Positions 63,701 to 64,000 of a stretch of DNA of 64,000 nucleotides are shown here, one piece after another. A model generated the notes under the pieces. The model made no database searches and had not been told where the DNA came from. It saw nothing but the letters and a program-made list of their open reading frames with translations. This DNA comes from BCD1 sp965230565 (GTDB lineage Bacteria; Bacteroidota; Bacteroidia; Chitinophagales; Saprospiraceae): assembly GCA_965230565.1 (NCBI GenBank), contig CBDDLH010000012.1, positions 124,001-188,000 of the forward strand, in the 5' to 3' direction. A program made the translations under genes and the position numbers. Positions within the stretch are counted from its first letter, which is position 1, and every line of letters begins with the position of its first letter.

Positions 63701-64000
63701 ACTCGGGTCAATAGCCACACAACCTGTGGAATAAACAGGCTGACTATCAAAGATCGGATTCCAGGTAACTCCGGAATTTTCCGTTTTCCAAACACCACCG
63801 GAACCTACGGCTACATACCAAACGCTATTATCGTTCGGGTGAAGGGCAATATCTGCTATCCTGCCGGAAGTAAAAGCGGGTCCGACATTACGCATTTTTA
63901 TCCCCGAAAACATGGGCCCTTTTTTGTCTCCCTCAGGTTGGGCAATAAGGGAGAGACTCAACAAACCTAAAAGCAGGGTTGTAAAAATCTTGTTTTTCAT
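60752..64000 (-). CDS. Secreted Asp-box (VPS10/sortilin-like) beta-propeller protein
   Basis: 1082 residues, starting at the ATG at the right edge of the window with a signal peptide (IFTTLLLGLLSLSLIAQ). Ten or more Asp boxes (TTDGGENWN, STDGGDTWK, SENGGASWT, TEDGGANWT, STNKGKSWK, TVDGGEKWE) build a large propeller, as in the paralogue at 5505. From about residue 780 the sequence changes to a beta-sandwich-like segment and then a long charged helical region (ESRKKVNAMEKALEMAS). No T9SS sorting domain is visible. The catalytic or binding role is unknown; the name glycosyl hydrolase used for such proteins is not supported by any residue I can see. Confidence 0.86.
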   Translation of the reverse strand: MKNKIFTTLLLGLLSLSLIAQPEGDKKGPMFSGIKMRNVGPAFTSGRIADIALHPNDNSVWYVAVGSGGVWKTENSGVTWNPIFDSQPVYSTGCVAIDPSNPSTIWVGSGENVGGRHVGFGDGVYKSTNDGKNWKNVGLKNSEHISEIFVHPGNSDVVFVASQGPLWSSGGDRGLYKTTDGGENWNKVLGDDEWVGVTDIAVEPGNPDVMYAATWQRHRTVAAYMGGGPGTALYKSTDGGDTWKKLTSGLPRSNMGKIGIAVSPHNPDVVYAAIELDRRKGGVYRSENGGASWTKMSNTVSGGTGPHYYQELYACPHEFDRLYLMDVRIQVSDDGGKNFRRLNESNKHSDNHAIAFRADDPDYLLVGTDAGIYESFDLAKTWRFIPNLPLTQYYKVAVDDRKPFYHIYGGTQDNGSHGGPSRTDNRRGITNGDWYKTLGADGHQSATEPGNPDIIYAETQQGGLHRIDLKTGEQVFIQPQPGEGDPFERYNWDAPILVSPHKAQRLYFASQRVWRSENRGDSWTAISGDLTRNEERITLPIMGKQQSWDNPWDVNAMSNYNSITSLAESPVKEGLIYAGTDDGIIQVTEDGGANWTKIAVTELPGVPERAFVNDIKADLFDENVVYVALDNHKEGDFKPYLFKSTNKGKSWKSISGNIPDRTLVWRLVQDHIKKDLLFAATEFGIYVTVDGGEKWEKLGGAPTISFRDLVIQRRENDLVGASFGRGFFVLDDYSVFREVTEEKMEAEAALFSTRKALWYIPRSNLPDGGASFYTAKNPDFGAVFTYHLSQSYPTLKSERKKAEKKLEKEGKDIPFPGWETLDEENQQEKPRIWLTVKDEAGNVVRKIKAPAKKGFNRVAWDLRYSSSRTIDPDRQGPLPWWARGGNMASPGTYTVSLAKEVDGKVTPLAGPETFEVVPLRKPTLRGASADEYQAFAKEVNEARNMSNMLEHMFGESRKKVNAMEKALEMASVEPGALNEQIYQIKQQLNDLEARFDGNQSKGDIGERNAPTVGTHLRVASRGLSTTYGPTALHKQSLEVAKKMIAEGKGAIEKMATETIPAMEKALRDAGAPYILGQQLQED

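Overview
The window looks like chromosomal DNA of a Bacteroidota member, most likely of the Saprospiria/Lewinella type (inference). Support comes from C-terminal type IX secretion (T9SS) sorting domains on several giant repeat proteins, S46 and S9B dipeptidyl peptidases, Asp-box (VPS10-like) beta-propellers, a TonB-dependent receptor with a CarboxypepD_reg-like start, an energy-transducer lipoprotein, TAnnTTTG-type -7 promoter boxes and near absence of Shine-Dalgarno sequences. No phage, IS transposase, CRISPR array, reverse transcriptase or rRNA operon was found; one tRNA (Leu, UAG) is present.

Layout. 1-5400: end of an LpxH-like hydrolase, a glgA-glgC glycogen operon, type 2 IPP isomerase and a PLP-dependent threonine dehydratase/serine racemase. 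5500-12800: a secreted Asp-box propeller, an unknown membrane protein and PriA. 13200-19300: a T9SS repeat protein, a three-gene operon of unknown function and an amino acid permease. 19500-26600 (minus strand): S46 dipeptidyl peptidase, a small metal-binding HMA protein, TruA, ClpX, ClpP, trigger factor and tRNA-Leu, i.e. a protein quality-control block. 26900-33150 (plus strand): Rel (frameshifted), a Fur-family regulator, PurA and AsnS. 33300-45600: small membrane proteins, a GH3 glucosidase with a broken 5' end, a secreted HMA protein paired with a TonB receptor, a damaged outer-membrane barrel gene, DPP4, an SDR and a TonB-like lipoprotein. 45800-60600: a T9SS protein with MopE-like metal-binding repeats, DUF1152, a permease-USP fusion, aminopeptidase P, a VIT/vWA protein, gene remnants, RlmB, a Na+/H+ antiporter with an RCK domain and a DUF1493 membrane protein. 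60750-64000: a second Asp-box propeller.

Most genes are housekeeping or peptide/sugar-scavenging functions. The unusual material is between genes: many perfect hairpins, most with exactly three unpaired bases in the loop, including several recurring families. The richest is a ~250-bp multi-hairpin element with inverted ends at 19510-19759. A nested long-range pairing precedes purA. Single-base insertions break rel and the GH3 gene, and a 65-bp self-duplication damages an outer-membrane gene; these are either real decay or assembly errors and should be checked against reads.
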